Counted from the stretch's first letter, positions 45,383 through 58,461 are shown. The stretch is 64,000 nucleotides of DNA from Archegozetes longisetosus (GCA_018873245.2 JAEMBT020000009.1:4438242-4502241), one strand, 5' to 3'. Notes: generated from the letters alone by a model not told the origin. Translations and numbers: made by a program.

Positions 45383-46309
45383 TTTAATCAATTACATAAA
45401 ATCGTTTGCATATTGCTAAATCGGATAAATTATTTTACTGCATCCATTGATTGTACCCTAATTAACTTATTTAGCGAAATTAAAATTTGAAATTTTATCA
45501 TTTCCATAAAAATGAGATCGATTTGATTATGATATGACACAGTTTCCTGACAGATTCCTCAAAAACACTGCTGATCAGTAACGTTTCTGACAATGTCTCT
45601 ATTATTAATTTAGCCTAAAAATAAATCGTTAAAATGATATAAAGGGCCAGAAAAATTTATTTTTTTTATAATCTGGAGCAAAACTATGATAGCTAAAGCA
45701 AAACCAATTGTATATTCGGATTCTACGTTAAAAAGTGCATTAAAATACAAGCTTAAAAGTGATACCGAATTCAAAAAACAAAAGCGAGAATGATCCTAAG
45801 ATTGCTATTTTTATTCTATCAAAGGCAATTTTATATTCATAGAAGATTGAAGATAAAAGATTATCAAGTTCGGCCTAATTGCTCACCGAGCCAATATGGG
45901 TACCAAACTAAAGTTCATGTCTAACAAAATCGAATGTAGAAAGAATTTTTCAAAAATATGATGGTTGAAATGAAATACGAATTTTTAAATGTATTTGATA
46001 TTAAGAATTATATTTAGAATGCACGTTAGCATTATCCAGAGAACACCAATTGTAGCTGGGCATATCGTCCTCATCTTAGATTCAAAGCGATTAGATGTAC
46101 CCCACTTAGTCAGTACTTCCCATTACCAAAAAGATATCGTCCAGCCATGTTGCTGTTTCCAGAACCTAAGATACATGTCTGTCGTACCCAAGATACCAAA
46201 GAACGGTCATAATGCATGAACAGCACTCGACGATTCTAAGGCGATTTCGCACTAGCAACAGTAATTGACTATTAGCACTGGCTTTAGATATACCTACTAA
46301 AACATAGTA
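45383..46309. other. No gene recognised
   Basis: Only short frames. A 76-codon frame at 45989-46219 and a lysine-rich 35-codon frame at 45686 show no family resemblance that I can support. Confidence 0.4.
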
Positions 46310-46722
46310 TTAGGGTTTTGCTTATGTAATGCGGTTTTGTTAGTAAAATTGCACCCGCCGCCTGGATTCAGGGTTGTCTTCGACACTGAAGTCGTTGTTT
46401 GAGAAGCGCGAAAACCATTGCTGACACTGACTCACACTCAGAGCTTTGCGACCATATGTGTCCCGAATGTGTTGTGCGGCTTCGGTAGCATTTGATCCCC
46501 GATGAAATTCATACAACAAACAATGTCTTATGTGAGTCTTAGTCGGAAACTCTTCAGCCATTTTGGACACAATTTATTTAAAGATTATTTGTCAATAATT
46601 TGAGTTTAGATATGACTCTTTTAGATGACTTTCCAAAAACATTTGTAAACAATCGATTACTGACTCAAAATTGACCTCAAACATAACGTTAAAAAAACCG
46701 CATTACATAAGCAAAACCCTAA
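46310..46722 (-). mobile_element. Mariner deletion derivative with transposase N-terminus
   Basis: TIRs TTAGGGTTTTGCTTATGTAA are identical at both ends and flanked by TA. The minus strand (46570-46340) encodes MAEEFPTKTHIRHCLLYEFH and SNATEAAQHIRDTYGRKALS, then QCQQWFSRFSNNDFSVEDNP. This is the mariner HTH through the GRP-like motif. Coding stops at the right TIR, so the catalytic domain was deleted internally. The near-identical ends indicate recent movement. Confidence 0.85.
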
Positions 46723-47214
46723 TATTTAGTGCTATCCCGGTACCGAGACTGAATTTACACAAGGATTAGCATTAGGAACTCTCCTGTTGGTGTTAACCGG
46801 GAGGAACACTGCAGCTAGCTTGACGCTAAAAACCCTGCCCAAGTCCCCAGCGCGGGCTTTGTTTGAGAGGGGACCATCAGAGATCCCTTGCGATGATGAC
46901 GTGATGGTAACCATTACCAAGAGACAAAATTTTTACTATGGCTTCTATATACATTTTTAAAAAGTGATATAAACACTCCATAGTGTCTATTAAAAAGGTT
47001 CTTGCTAGGTTATTCTTAAAAAAGATGGTCAAAACGTTGATTTTTAATTTTATAGACATCAACCATCAAAACTTCAATTCCTCTCAACCATCTTATTTTC
47101 GAAAAATTCTTTCAATTTTATTCTTCATAAGCTTTAGTTTGGAACTATATTGGGTTGATAAACGACTAGGCCAATGGCTACATGTTTATGTTTAAACTTT
47201 TTGTTAATGAATGT

Positions 47215-47220
47215 TTTATT
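47215..47220 (-). terminator. Poly(A) signal of the chemoreceptor gene
   Basis: AATAAA on the minus strand lies about 47 bp after the receptor stop codon (47267). Confidence 0.55.
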
Positions 47221-47266
47221 ACATGAAAACATCATAGCTGTTAGGGAATTACACAATTATTGTTAT

Positions 47267-48436
47267 TCAATTAAATATTATATCTCTCGTTATTTCAACC
47301 AACAGCAAGAAGTATAGACTGAAGTTACAGAATATCTGAAAATCAATTAAAGTTTTAGAATAAATGTTGAATTTCTTATGGATTTGAATTACTTTGGACT
47401 CACATTTTTAAAGGTCTTTCTGGTTATCAAAATACCATTAGTTAGAGTAAAACCAATTCTATTATTCCCAAGTTTTTCGATATAATTCATTAACTAAATG
47501 CAAAATCAAATTCTTGTAATTATTATTTCAGATATTATTTCATATTCTAAACTAACCTCTAATTTGACGTCAATCGGAAGATTGCTCTTAACATAAAGTG
47601 AATTAAAATCGTTGAAAAGTATAAGATTGAAGTGTGAAATCGTAGACGCAGAATATGTTAAAATAATTAAAAGCAATAAATGAGCTGATAGGGCGACACA
47701 ATATTGCAAGTGAAAAAACCATTCGATAGAAGTATAAAATACTGTATATGTTATGAAACAGACCAATGAGATAAATATCAGATAAGTTATTGTTAGATAT
47801 TTTTTCCAAAACTCGTTGTAATCATCTATTTGTTGACATAAGTCATTGTGATCTTTAAGAAGTTTTCTAATGATAAATAGTCTGCCCCTCAGTGATAAGT
47901 CATTTGAAAACTTAATGATAGCTTTGAATCTTTGTTCAAAAGAAGTTAACCTCAACTTTAAATAATGGCATGTTATAAAAAAATATCCTGGAAAATAATA
48001 GGCACCTATGCATGCGTTATAACACCAAAATATCCACATTATATCCCAAGTTATACCAAATAATATGAAATCATAAACAGAGTAATTAAGAAGCATTGGT
48101 AGCCCGATAACAATCATCGCTCCAATAGTTAATGATATGACATAAAAGCAACAAATACTTAACACTGTTCTTGACAATTTCAGTAAATTGATGGCAACAC
48201 TATTATCTCTTATACCTGAAAAGTAAAATAATTTTGGTTCGATCAAGTCTTATATATAACACTTCATCTATTTTAAATGAGAAAATTTGTCTGATCAATT
48301 TACTAAATAATTAGTGTTTAATTACTGAAGCCACTTTTAGCAACCAAAATATTCTAACTCCAGTCTCAGGTAATACTGATCCTAACGACACCATTTTTGG
48401 CTGTACGATAAGTAGAGCTTGAGTTACATAGTTTGT

Positions 48437-48468
<32 letters not shown>

Positions 48469-49611
48469 ACACATACACACACACATACACACACACATAC
48501 ACACACACACATACACACATACACACACACACACATAGAATATCTGATTTTATTAGCAGAAAAGCCTAAGTCGAATTCTAAAATCAGTTTCAAAAGCAAA
48601 GTGGTCAGCGACTACATTTAGATAGACAAACCTGATTGCCTCCAACCCAAGTGTCAAAACGAATCTAAAGCTACATCTATCACGTCTGTAAGATGACTAC
48701 AGGCTAGGCTTTTAATTGTATTAGACAAACATACAAACATATGCCCATATTTGTAAATTACTACATTGTCTCTCTCGACTCGATATGAAGTTAAAAGAGA
48801 AACGCAGTGTCACTTTTGACTCAACAAAATAAAGTTTTGAAGTAAGGCTAGGTTCGGTCGGGTTAGCTTGAATTAGCTTATAATTTCGTCCTATGCTAAA
48901 GGAAACACTAAACCATAATATCATCATATTTTGATTGAAAACTAACCGTTTAACCTATTCTGGACTATAATTTTAACATTTTCTGTCATTTATAATTCTT
49001 GAGTAAAAGGAAAAATGGTCATCACTACGTTATTCTTTTGACTCCCAATAGAGTCAAAAGAGAGCTGCTCATAATCTACTCCAAATATATTACGAAAAAT
49101 CTTCTTCATTCAAAAATAATTTACAAAATATTTTGCTGTTTATCAAAATCTGTTTAAACTGTAAAAACGAATTACCGATTCTCTGATGTGGTACAATCCC
49201 AGCCAAAAATCCATATACTTCTAGCCATCTGTAGTGCTCAGAAGGACTGTGAATAACATAAAGATATAAAATCAAAAAATTTAATATCCATAAGAAGAAC
49301 ATCGTTTCCATATGAATAAAATTTCCACTTAAGTAATGCCACGGACTCCCAAGATACATTAGTATAGTATCGTCCGCTCCGGCGTCAGATTCCAATGTTA
49401 GGGCTCTTGTGGTTCGGATTAGCATAAAAAACATGAAGATTAAACTAAAAATTTCAAATTTAGTAAACTCTGAGTGAACATCAGTCTTCAGCTCATATTT
49501 ATTTCTGATCCATTGCTCAAGAAATCCATTCTTCAGTGTTGAAAACTTGATATATTTGGTATCCAAAAATATCTCTTTTTCATCTTTCTCTTCAGCTTCA
49601 ATTATTTCCAT
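47267..49611 (-). CDS. Gustatory-receptor-like 7TM chemoreceptor, four exons
   Basis: Model: 49611-49176, 48215-47557, 47493-47404, 47335-47267, which is 417 aa, a usual GR length. Intron phases are 1, 0 and 0; short phase-0 introns near the C-terminus are a hallmark of the insect-type GR/OR superfamily. Hydrophobic segments include IFSLIFMFFMLIRTT, TMFFLWILNFLILYLYVI, VLSICCFYVISLTIGAMIVI, FILFGITWDIMWIFWCY, YLTITYLIFISLVCFITYTV, LSAHLLLLIILTYSAST and a final FCNFSLYFLLLVEIT. The penultimate exon IEKLGNNRIGFTLTNGILIT is in the position of the conserved C-terminal GR region, although the TYhxxxxF signature is weak. N-terminus inside is expected for this family. Intron 1 (~960 bp) contains the CA repeat. 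Confidence 0.75.
48436..48535. repeat. (CA)n microsatellite in receptor intron 1
   Basis: Roughly 50 CA units interrupted by several T substitutions (acatac). Confidence 0.95.
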
Positions 49612-50412
49612 ATTTCAGGGAATTTGGATCCGAAATACTTGAATATTAGTAATAGTTACTTAACTTTCTAAACTTAAATTTCCTATTCTTTTCCAAATAT
49701 TTGAAGCTTCGAAGATAAATTAAATGGGAACTCACTCATTTAGTAGGACATCGATTTTTCATTAATTCTCATTACTTTTTTGAATGTCAATCGATATAAA
49801 GTTAAAGAACGATTAAATTCGAAAATTGTCTGGTTTTAATGATTGATCTCACGTAATATGAGTTCAATTTTATTAATTGCCGAACAATTTAGTTGAAACT
49901 ATGGAAACATGATTTGCCTTCGAGTTTGTAAAGTTAAAACTTCTAAAACTATCAAATAATATAATGTCAATAAATTTTATTTCTAATGAGTAGTTTTATG
50001 CAAAATGAGCCACACTCAGATAACTGAATGACTCATTTGAATCTATAAAATGTTCGTTGCTTTAAGAAGTCGGAACTATGATCCGACTAGAGTTTACTTG
50101 ACCAGATGTTATGTACATATTTCTTATGTATTTATTATCTCCATCTCCAAGTATTTAATTATTATTCTGTGTAAATGACCAGAACTATGATTAAAAAATA
50201 CCTAAAAATAGGTAAGAATTTACTTGACTGGAAAACCCCATATAACCGAATATGAGAAAAATTTAAAGGTGATTATCACGATAAAAATCCAACTTATTTG
50301 CTTGACTTTTTTTTACTTTAATCGAATGTTAATAAGTTTTTGTAAGGAATGCACTCATATCTATGTAAATATCGATTTAAAATACAGTCATTAATAAAAT
50401 TGGTTTGACTTA

Positions 50413-50668
50413 TTATGCCATAACTTCTATAATCACACAATTTGTGTCATAAGGTTTTGGTGGACGTTTAAAATTGATTTTATTGAACTGAGCAAACGAC
50501 ACGATTATATCTCTCACATCAATTTTCTCTAACAAAAGATAATAAATATATTCAATTGAGTCGTGAATATAAGACGATGCATTTCTTATACGAGTTTTTA
50601 TAAAAATATTTCCTGTAGGTTTGAAACCATTTGTGAATATAAGTCTGATTAATAGTCGATTTATTTAT
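50413..50668 (-). pseudogene. DEG/ENaC channel exon fragment, copy B
   Basis: The minus frame reads VSFAQFNKINFKRPPKPYDT followed by NCVIIEVMA and a stop. This matches the extracellular xxFxKxxxxRLPPPYxTNC motif of arthropod amiloride-sensitive channels. The preceding residues (DSIEYIYYLLLEKIDVRDII) may be ectodomain. No TM2 exon is found downstream, so it is a lone exon or a decayed paralogue. Confidence 0.45.
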
Positions 50669-50794
50669 AATTTTAAAGCACTTTTCGATTGAATTTAGTT
50701 ATCGATGTTTCAAATATTTCTTTACAACTATCTTTTGCGGAATAAAAGGTTGCGTTTATTTTACCAGAAGTTCTTAAAAAGAACTAAATAAAGC

Positions 50795-51000
50795 GGACTC
50801 TCGTTATAGTCAAGTCACATTCGTCACAAAATTGGCTTGACTATAAGAAAACTTGACTCTGTGTGGTATGGTCATATTTGACTATACCACATAGAGTCAA
50901 GTTTTCTTATAGTCATTAGCTGACAATATGCAAGTACATAGAAATTACTTAACTCTATCGAAATTTTGACTATAAGCGACTTAACTATAATAAGAATTCA
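50795..51000. mobile_element. Small hairpin MITE
   Basis: The centre is a 36-bp-arm palindrome (gactataagaaaacttgactc ... gagtcaagttttcttatagtc, 50851-50924). The outer ends ggactctcgttatagtcaagt and, inverted, gaattcttattatagttaagt resemble each other. It lies directly downstream of the ENaC fragment at 51036. Confidence 0.55.
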
Positions 51001-51035
51001 CATATCCATTTAGTGGATTCAAAAGAAAATTCAAC

Positions 51036-51488
51036 TCAATTTTGCTCAGTTTTAAGACATGTTTCGAAACAAACTTGAAATGAACTCATACCATCATTAT
51101 TATTATAACCATAACAATCGCTGCTATGAGGGGGTGGCAACCATTTTGTTGCAATTTTTGAAAAAGAAATTTTATGAACAAAATTGAATTCATTTGCAAT
51201 ATTGAAGTTTTGATCAATTATTATCGTTGGCTCAAATTGAATAGGACTTGAAAAATGTATCCCAATATAAAATCTTGGAATAATTTCATTGTATTTGTGC
51301 GTATAATTATTAGAAAAATATTTGTTAAAGTTCTCCAAAATATCAAAAATCACAGTCTTATTATTTTGAGAGCACCCAATCCTTGAAAGACATTTGAAAC
51401 TTGTCTTTTGTACCGATTTATTGGTTTTTATTGAAGAAAGTGAAACACTATCTATATCTATTTGAATGTAATGCTTGAATAACTTGGT
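51036..51488 (-). CDS. DEG/ENaC channel extracellular exon, copy A
   Basis: The open minus frame from about 51488 includes cysteines (FKCLSRIGCSQ), FVHKISFSKIATKWLPPPHS and SDCYGYNNNDGMSSFQVCFE followed by TC. The last is the cysteine-rich LPPPYxxDCxDYxxxGxxSxxxCxxxC block of arthropod epithelial sodium channels. A possible donor GTATGAG lies at 51091, but the Cys spacing continues past it, so the exon may read through to the TEQN stop. The start is undefined and the TM1 and TM2 exons are not seen. It is a partial gene or pseudogene, possibly truncated by the adjacent MITE. Confidence 0.5.
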   Translation of the reverse strand, partial: TKLFKHYIQIDIDSVSLSSIKTNKSVQKTSFKCLSRIGCSQNNKTVIFDILENFNKYFSNNYTHKYNEIIPRFYIGIHFSSPIQFEPTIIIDQNFNIANEFNFVHKISFSKIATKWLPPPHSSDCYGYNNNDGMSSFQVCFETCLKTEQN

Positions 51489-51499
51489 TCACTTGATAG

Positions 51500-53080
51500 T
51501 AATCATTAGTATGAAGCTCTTTGAAACAATTGGTATGAAAGTATGCTGACCAACTGATTAACTTCTTTGAAGATATAGTCGCTTTAAATAATTGACTAAA
51601 ATTAAAATTCCACTTAACTATTTTGTAGATTCATAATAATTATCACGAGCCTTTTGAAATGTATTATAATTCTTTTTCAAACAGTATATTTTCTAAATCA
51701 GTCATTTACATCTTCATTAAAATCAAATTATTCACTGAAATTCATAACAGTCTATCAATCGTTGACTTAAGCCATATTTTATCACTTTTCATAATACTAT
51801 AACCGATGGAAAATCAATAAATTCTTTACTGATCCAAGGAGATATGAAAAGTAATCGAGCGCTATATCAACTATTTGACAAATCTTTTTTGAAATACACG
51901 AGTATTTGACTGAAACTTTTATAGATTTAAGTAAATATTTTGAACAGTTTCATTACCAGCGAAAAAGTTCGTTTTTAAAGCCTTCAAATTTTTAAACCAG
52001 CTTTGATTTGAGGCTCGTTCACTAGACTGACAACTCGTTAGATCGAGAATACATTACTAATACCACTTAAAGTTATTCTCGTGTAGGGTAGATTGAACCT
52101 ATTGAACTATACATTTACTTGGGCTTAGAATTTCAATTTTTGATCCATTGATCTGTCGGTCTAGTGAAGTAGACCTTTTGGATTCAATATAGTAATGAGC
52201 TGAAAGCTATCAAATTTTCTAAAAGTTCTTATTCCTAATGAGTCTTATATTAATGTTACTTTTTCTGTCGATACTATTAAAATCATTGATACTAATAAAT
52301 AATGATAAGCATTAGTGTAATTGAATCTTTTCATTTTGGTGATTCATTACGAAACAGACAATATATTTTAGGCGAAACCTGGAAACTAATTCTTGTAACA
52401 ACTGAGTAATTAAACTTGAATCTCTCAAAATTCTCTTATTTAAAAGTATCATATAATGCATAAAAAAGAATTTGTCAAACTATTTGCTATTCATATCACA
52501 ATAAAATATCGAATAAGTTCATTCAAATACTTGTAACTCAATCTTAAACTAGTATGAAAATTGCTTACTTTATCTACTTTTATATTCTTAATACTTCTGA
52601 TTTGAACTAAATTTTTCGTTAGTTTAACATTCTTTACAATACTCTCAAAGACATCCTCAAGATATTATTTCTTATCAAATATTTCATACAAATGATATCA
52701 GGAATCAGGACATGGAATCATGAATAAAGAGAAAATCTAATTAATTGAGTTTGTATAAAAATTAAATTGAGATTTGATTCCAAATAATATTTCTTTAATG
52801 CTCTATATTCAGGGAGGGAATGGATTAAATTTGTTTCTCACAACATTATAGGGATTGGAATTTCTACATTTCAAAAGGGAAATCAATTTCACTTAACATA
52901 CTCTATCGACTTTCAAATTCTAGATGGTATTCATTCTAAATTGAAACAAAATCTTATCAGAAAAATGATTATAATTTTCTTTTATGTAATTCATGCTGAG
53001 ATTTTTCATATTATAGAACTTTCTCTGGCGAAATTTATCATTTTCTGATTTAAATTTTGTCTCAATTTTTACATTTTAAT
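51500..53080. other. No gene seen
   Basis: Stop-rich AT sequence. Missing 5' exons of the ENaC gene could lie here, but none is convincing. Confidence 0.4.
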
Positions 53081-53545
53081 TAGGGTTGATGAAATTCAAT
53101 AATTTTTCAATGTGTTTTAAAACAATTGTTTTAAAACGTTTTAAAATTTTTTAAATATTTAAAAATTGCCTCAGATACTTTAACGGTGTTTAAAATTTTC
53201 TCAACCCTCAAAGGATACATTGCGTGTTATTCCGAGAAAATTTATTTTTGACGTCTTTTAGTCGAAATAGGGTAAAAATACTTTGTTAGCAATAATTCTA
53301 ACAGAAAAAATACTTCAAAATAGTGTTTGAGAGCAGGCCTAAAGCTATCAATTTATATGATAATTTAATAAATACCTTATTTTGTCGAGTCCGAGAAGTA
53401 TATGAGAGACTGTTCAAATTTACATAGATTTTCTTAAAAATCAGTGCTCAATAAATGTTTTAAAACATATGAAACACTATTTTGATGATTGTTTTAGAAC
53501 GTTATAAAACATTGTTTTAAAACAAATGTATAAAAAGCAACCCTA
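53081..53545. mobile_element. hAT-like MITE with TTTTAAAAC repeats
   Basis: Ends TAGGGTTG...CAACCCTA. Flanks ATTTTAAT and ATTATAAT match at 7 of 8 positions. Subterminal copies of tgttttaaaac occur on both sides, a pattern expected of transposase-binding repeats. There is no ORF. Confidence 0.6.
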
Positions 53546-53917
53546 ATTATAATCATTAAATCTATGATTTCATATAGCATCACAATAGATTTTTTTCTTA
53601 TACACATAATTTTAATGAAAATTACTTTTGCTTTGAAATAATTTTGAAACAAGTGAAACAAATATTTTTCGACAGCTAAAGTTTCGCAAAACTTTGAATA
53701 AACTCTAAGAAAGAGATGAATAAAGTTTAAGTTTTCTAAGTTAGATAATACTTGAGTCCACTCTTAATTACTTCAAAGCAAAAGCTAAAATAATACTATA
53801 AGTTATGTATGGTTTCAATTTATTGAAGGTTAGAAAGGGTTAAGAAGAAAAGAAATAGAGACAGAAAGAAAAAAAAAATAAAACAAAATTTAAAATGGAT
53901 GGGAATTTGAAATTGAT

Positions 53918-56900
53918 TTAAGTTGGCTTAAAATTCATTTTCTTGGGTAAAGTACATCCCGACAGTTGAATACATTCATGCGCACAATAAATAGCACATT
54001 TCATACAAGATTCCAGAGGTTTGCCACCGATATACATGGCCAGAAAACCACCGGTAAACGCATCTCCAGCCCCGTTCGTGTCTTTAATTTGATCTTCTTC
54101 TAGTTGGGGTACCGGATATTCTTTGATATCGTTTGAATCGCTTCTCGCGAAAATCACTGGTTTATCGCTTTGTGTAATTACTACTATTCTTCCGGCTTTG
54201 TAATTACTTGGAATTTTTGGATTATTGTATTTGATTTTTGGTTCCTTTGAGATTAGTTTTGCCACTTCTTTAGGGTCTGTTGTCTATTTGTTAAAACATT
54301 TCAGAATTAACTGGATTAGTTTTATAAATGTTTTTCATTTGATCGTATATAAACTTCTTAAAACCTATTTTTATTAATCGCAATTTTTTATCGCAATAGA
54401 CTTTGTGCTGAATTTTGAAAATTCTTATGCTAATTACTTGATAGACCTTTAGATAAGAAGTTTAAAATTTTTATGGCTTCGGGTAACTATAAAATTTTAA
54501 AAGTTGTTTATCTAATGATCCCAAAATAGTTTGAAATTAGATAAATTTTTGTTGTTTTAAAATTTTTCAAACTCTTTTAAAACTTTAATCCTATATGGAT
54601 TCGATTTTAAACTAATCGTAGTTACTGTTATCTTGATTAGAAACTGAGAGCTGAAGGTAATGCAGTCTTTCCTGTAGAACGCTTCTCATTAGTCGAATGC
54701 ACATCAAATTGAATGAATTAATAAAACTTGAAACTGACTGGTAAAAATTAGTCCAGTAGGTCATCAAGTTTTAGAGTTTACTAAAATAAAAATCTTTACC
54801 AGCTATACGTGAAAGTATATATTTTAAAACTCTCAGTTTCTAATTGAAGTAATAGTACTATTAATTCGAGAGCAAATATTCACATGTTCAGCAGTTTTTC
54901 AAAAAAATTTTTCAGCAATTTTTTTATTTGCTTCGCTCTAAATTTTATGAAGAAAACTTAGTTTCAAAATTTTCAGACTTACATGATAGCCTTTCATTTT
55001 GGCAAAAGCAGCCGCTTCTTCAGCGTTAGAGAAGAAAAAGTCTATGTATGGCATCAGTTCTACGAGATGGTTCGAACACTTGTGGCTCACATAGGGGGCA
55101 GCTGTTTATTGGGAAGTTTGATTAATTTGAATGCTTCTTGAAAATCATAAAACACTGTCTCTTACCTAAATTGAAAAAGAAATCTTTTCCCCACTCATGA
55201 GCGTGTTTTGCTAAGTGCATAACACTATCCGGAGAAACTTAAAAAAATTCAATATTAAATCAGTTTCTTGAAAGATTAATTTTTTCCATTATGTTTCAGG
55301 CTCCCAGATTTTTGAGAATGTCAATTTTCTCGTTAAGCGTCTTAGATTCCAATTTAGAGATTAGGAATCTATCTTTTCGCTCGAAATCGGTCTAAATCTT
55401 TTCTGGTCAATTTTTTGCAATTAGCTATAAAATGCGAGAAATATCAAGATTGTTTTTTAAACTTTTAAAGTAATTTCGCATTTTTCTGATAAAATTTCTC
55501 TGATTGTATATTATGTCAGACACTTTAATAACCAATTTCAGCCTTTTTAACCTAATTATTCATTATGGTATTCGTTGGCTTTTACTGGTTAAAATCGGGA
55601 ACCTGAATAATACTCAATGTACTTTGCATTTACAATCTATATAACAATGCTTGCAACTTGAAACCTTATTCATTAGTTTTTTAGAGAAAAATATTTCCTT
55701 TTAGCTAAATTACTGTCTTAGTATATAAAAAGTCGTCTCAAATGAGATATTAATCTACATTTAGAAGCTCTGCAAGAGTTCTATGCTTTTGTATACCTGG
55801 AAGCATGTGTCCACTAGTGTAAATAACGCGAGCCTTTTCGACAAACATGAAATTACTTAATAAGAAATGTTTGTCGAACTTCTCGCTTGCACCTAAAAAT
55901 AGATTGTAAGAAAAATTTAGTTCCGGTTTTAATATACAGATTGTTTATATGATAAAACTACTATATTCAAGAAACTAAACACTTGATGACAGTTTATTCA
56001 AAATGCTTCTTTAATGCTAAAGAAATTTATGCATAACCATTGATAACATATATTGCTTAAGCGCAAAACATTCATGCTGCATCTCAGAGCATCTAAGGGA
56101 AGGAGTAGCTTTTACTCTCATACTTAGCAAAACTTAAAATAACTTTCCTATATTTTAAATGGATTGCAGGAAAAAACTAATTAGTAAAACCTTAAATGCT
56201 ATCATTTATACGAAGCCATACTCTATTTTGACTTTAACGCGACATATTATTGAACAAAGCATAATAAATGCAAGCTAACATGAAAGTAGGTAATAAATTT
56301 TGCAAAGAACAGATCTATATTTTACAATTTTCAAGGCAAACGTGAGAAGCTTTTCATTATTGAAAGTCTTCACGATGCTTTCATTTATTCAAAGAATAGT
56401 TTTCTGACTATTTATCAAAGTTAATTTAAATCGAATCTCATAAGAAATAAGAGATAAAAATTATAAAAAGCACTGAAAAACTTTGCATTAAGAAGCTTCT
56501 AGTTTTGCTTAAGAATTAAACTTAATGGTAACGGCCTTAGAAATAAGTTTCAGAGCCAAAAATATTTCAACAAAAGCGAAGAGAAAGCAGAAAAAATGTA
56601 AAGATAGTAATCATAGTAAAAAGGACTTATTCACCTAAATAAGCGCATAGTGATCTGCATTTTCCGTTATTAGTGATAAGCACAGCACAAGTGCCAGTAT
56701 TTTTATCCTCCACCACCTGATACTTAACATTAACGCCATCGTTCTTAGCCTTCTTTTCCATAATTTTCCCGAAATAGTCATTGCCTACACACCCGAGAAA
56801 AGTTGCCACAGAATTATTCTTCCCAACAACCCATTGACAGTATCTCATTGTGTTCTGAGTCGCGCCTCCAGCAGAATATTCGATATCGAACTTATTAATC

Positions 56901-57702
56901 ACTTCTTCATACATGGTCTCATGTTTAGCTTCTGCTAATATGGCGCTATTTTTCGGCAAATCATATCTATTTTTGGATAATTTTAATAAGTATTAAAATT
57001 TGGGATAATTTTTATGCATATTATTCTGTTTTCTTAAGAATCAGTTTTTATTCCTGATCCTTTTATATTTAGCAATAAACCTATTTTACTTAGGATTATC
57101 TTAAAGGAAAACTATTTAACTTTTCTATAACCATGAAAAGTTTATGAAAAAGAATAAAATCAAGCCTATTTGAGTAATCCTTAAAAAATACTTGGCTTTG
57201 GAAAGTAAACAACAAATTTTTCCTTTTTGCAGAGACTGGGAAACTAGTTCAGATTTATATCACTCACAAATAACTTATTCTATAATGAGTTGAAAGAAAA
57301 ATTTTCAAGACTAGTATATGTTAATGACGATGGTAACTTTTACCTGAATTTCAAATTCTGGTAATAAACCTATAATTATTTCACAACTTTTACTATCGAA
57401 CTTTGCGAAAGAAGTTTAGAGATTCAAAATTTATTCAAATACGAGTCTATTAAAATAGATTTAAAAAACTAAATAAATGATTGCCTAGACTGAGTAAAAT
57501 CATAAAAAATTGACGTCTATTCAAGCTATGGATGAAGAAAAAGTTGAAATGCAAACAGAAATCTCTCGAAAGACAAAAAAAAGGCTTAAAAAGAAATATC
57601 CAACATACACAGAAGTTGACGACTTACTTTTTTAAGAACTCATCATCAACAGTGGCAGTAATATCCAGTAATGGATTGCCTAAACCAAAAATATGCATTT
57701 CC
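53918..57702 (-). CDS. Adenosine kinase (PfkB family), six exons located
   Basis: Exons: 57702-57628, 56966-56635, 55892-55797, 55237-55166, 55101-54983, 54283-53918; all junctions agree in phase. It phosphorylates adenosine to AMP with ATP (purine salvage, cytosol/nucleus). The N-terminus reads MHIFGLGNPLLDITATVDDE. Sugar-binding SAGGATQNTMRYCQWV and substrate-lid residues VATFLGCVGNDYFGKI follow, then SHKCSNHLVELMPYIDFFFS and NAEEAAAF. The catalytic anion hole and base lie in DTNGAGDAFTGGFLAMYIGG. From the in-frame Met at 57698 the protein is 351 aa, close to the normal ~345-362. The first exon listed has a good acceptor (GTGCCTAG) and begins in mid-codon before EMHIFG (compare RENILFGMG in other animals), so a further 5' exon probably exists upstream and was not found. 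Confidence 0.9.
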
Positions 57703-58461
57703 CTAGGCACACAAAAAGCAGATATTTGAATAAAACGAATCGATCAATCAATTAGTAGAATCCATATTCATAAAATAGATTGAAAACTTACTTCATTCTT
57801 TCAGCCATTATTGCTACAGACTTTCTCTATAAACTTATAGTAAAAATACAATTAAATAAATATAATTAAACAGCTCTTCATCTCATTTAAGAGCATTGGA
57901 CAAAAATTATTAGAGTTAAGACTTGGTTCTTAGGCGTACCGTTTCTAATATGATGTCTTCTTCTGGATTGGCTGTTGGGATAAGATATTAAGTTATCTAG
58001 AATTACAAACTTTTTCTCGAAATGTATTCTTAGCTGACGCAGTGTTTATTACACGAAAAGGGATGAGAAGTCTCGGAACCGAAAAACCCCAAAAACAAAT
58101 TTTAGTTACAATTAAACATCGTTACTGGTAACTATGCAAATATGATATGCTTCTCAGACATTCGTTACTTTTGAAATGATAAATCATAGAAAAGCGTCAT
58201 AAGTTTGGAAAATAGTTAAAATGTCTTTGAAAATATACATAAATGACTCTTTAATTAAAATAATTGAAATTTATTATCACCCCTAATCAGATTCAACTGT
58301 GTCTAGAAGTGAATGGTGCTCTTCTTGAGTTGAAAGAAAATATTTGTTTGAGTAGTGAATATAAAAAATGTGCTCTGCATATCTCTAAAGTGAGTGAATA
58401 GTTGTTGGAATAAGAGTTGGAAAAAAGTGAAGCTGAAAATTGTTGTTTTTCTTCTAAGTTG

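Noticed and set aside
46732-46920. GC-richer 62-aa minus frame next to the mariner derivative
   Set aside because: No domain or start context. It could be part of an older repeat, but I could not define ends.
48311-48621. Cys/Val and Thr/His repeat ORFs over the CA repeat
   Set aside because: Pure microsatellite translation inside the receptor's first intron.
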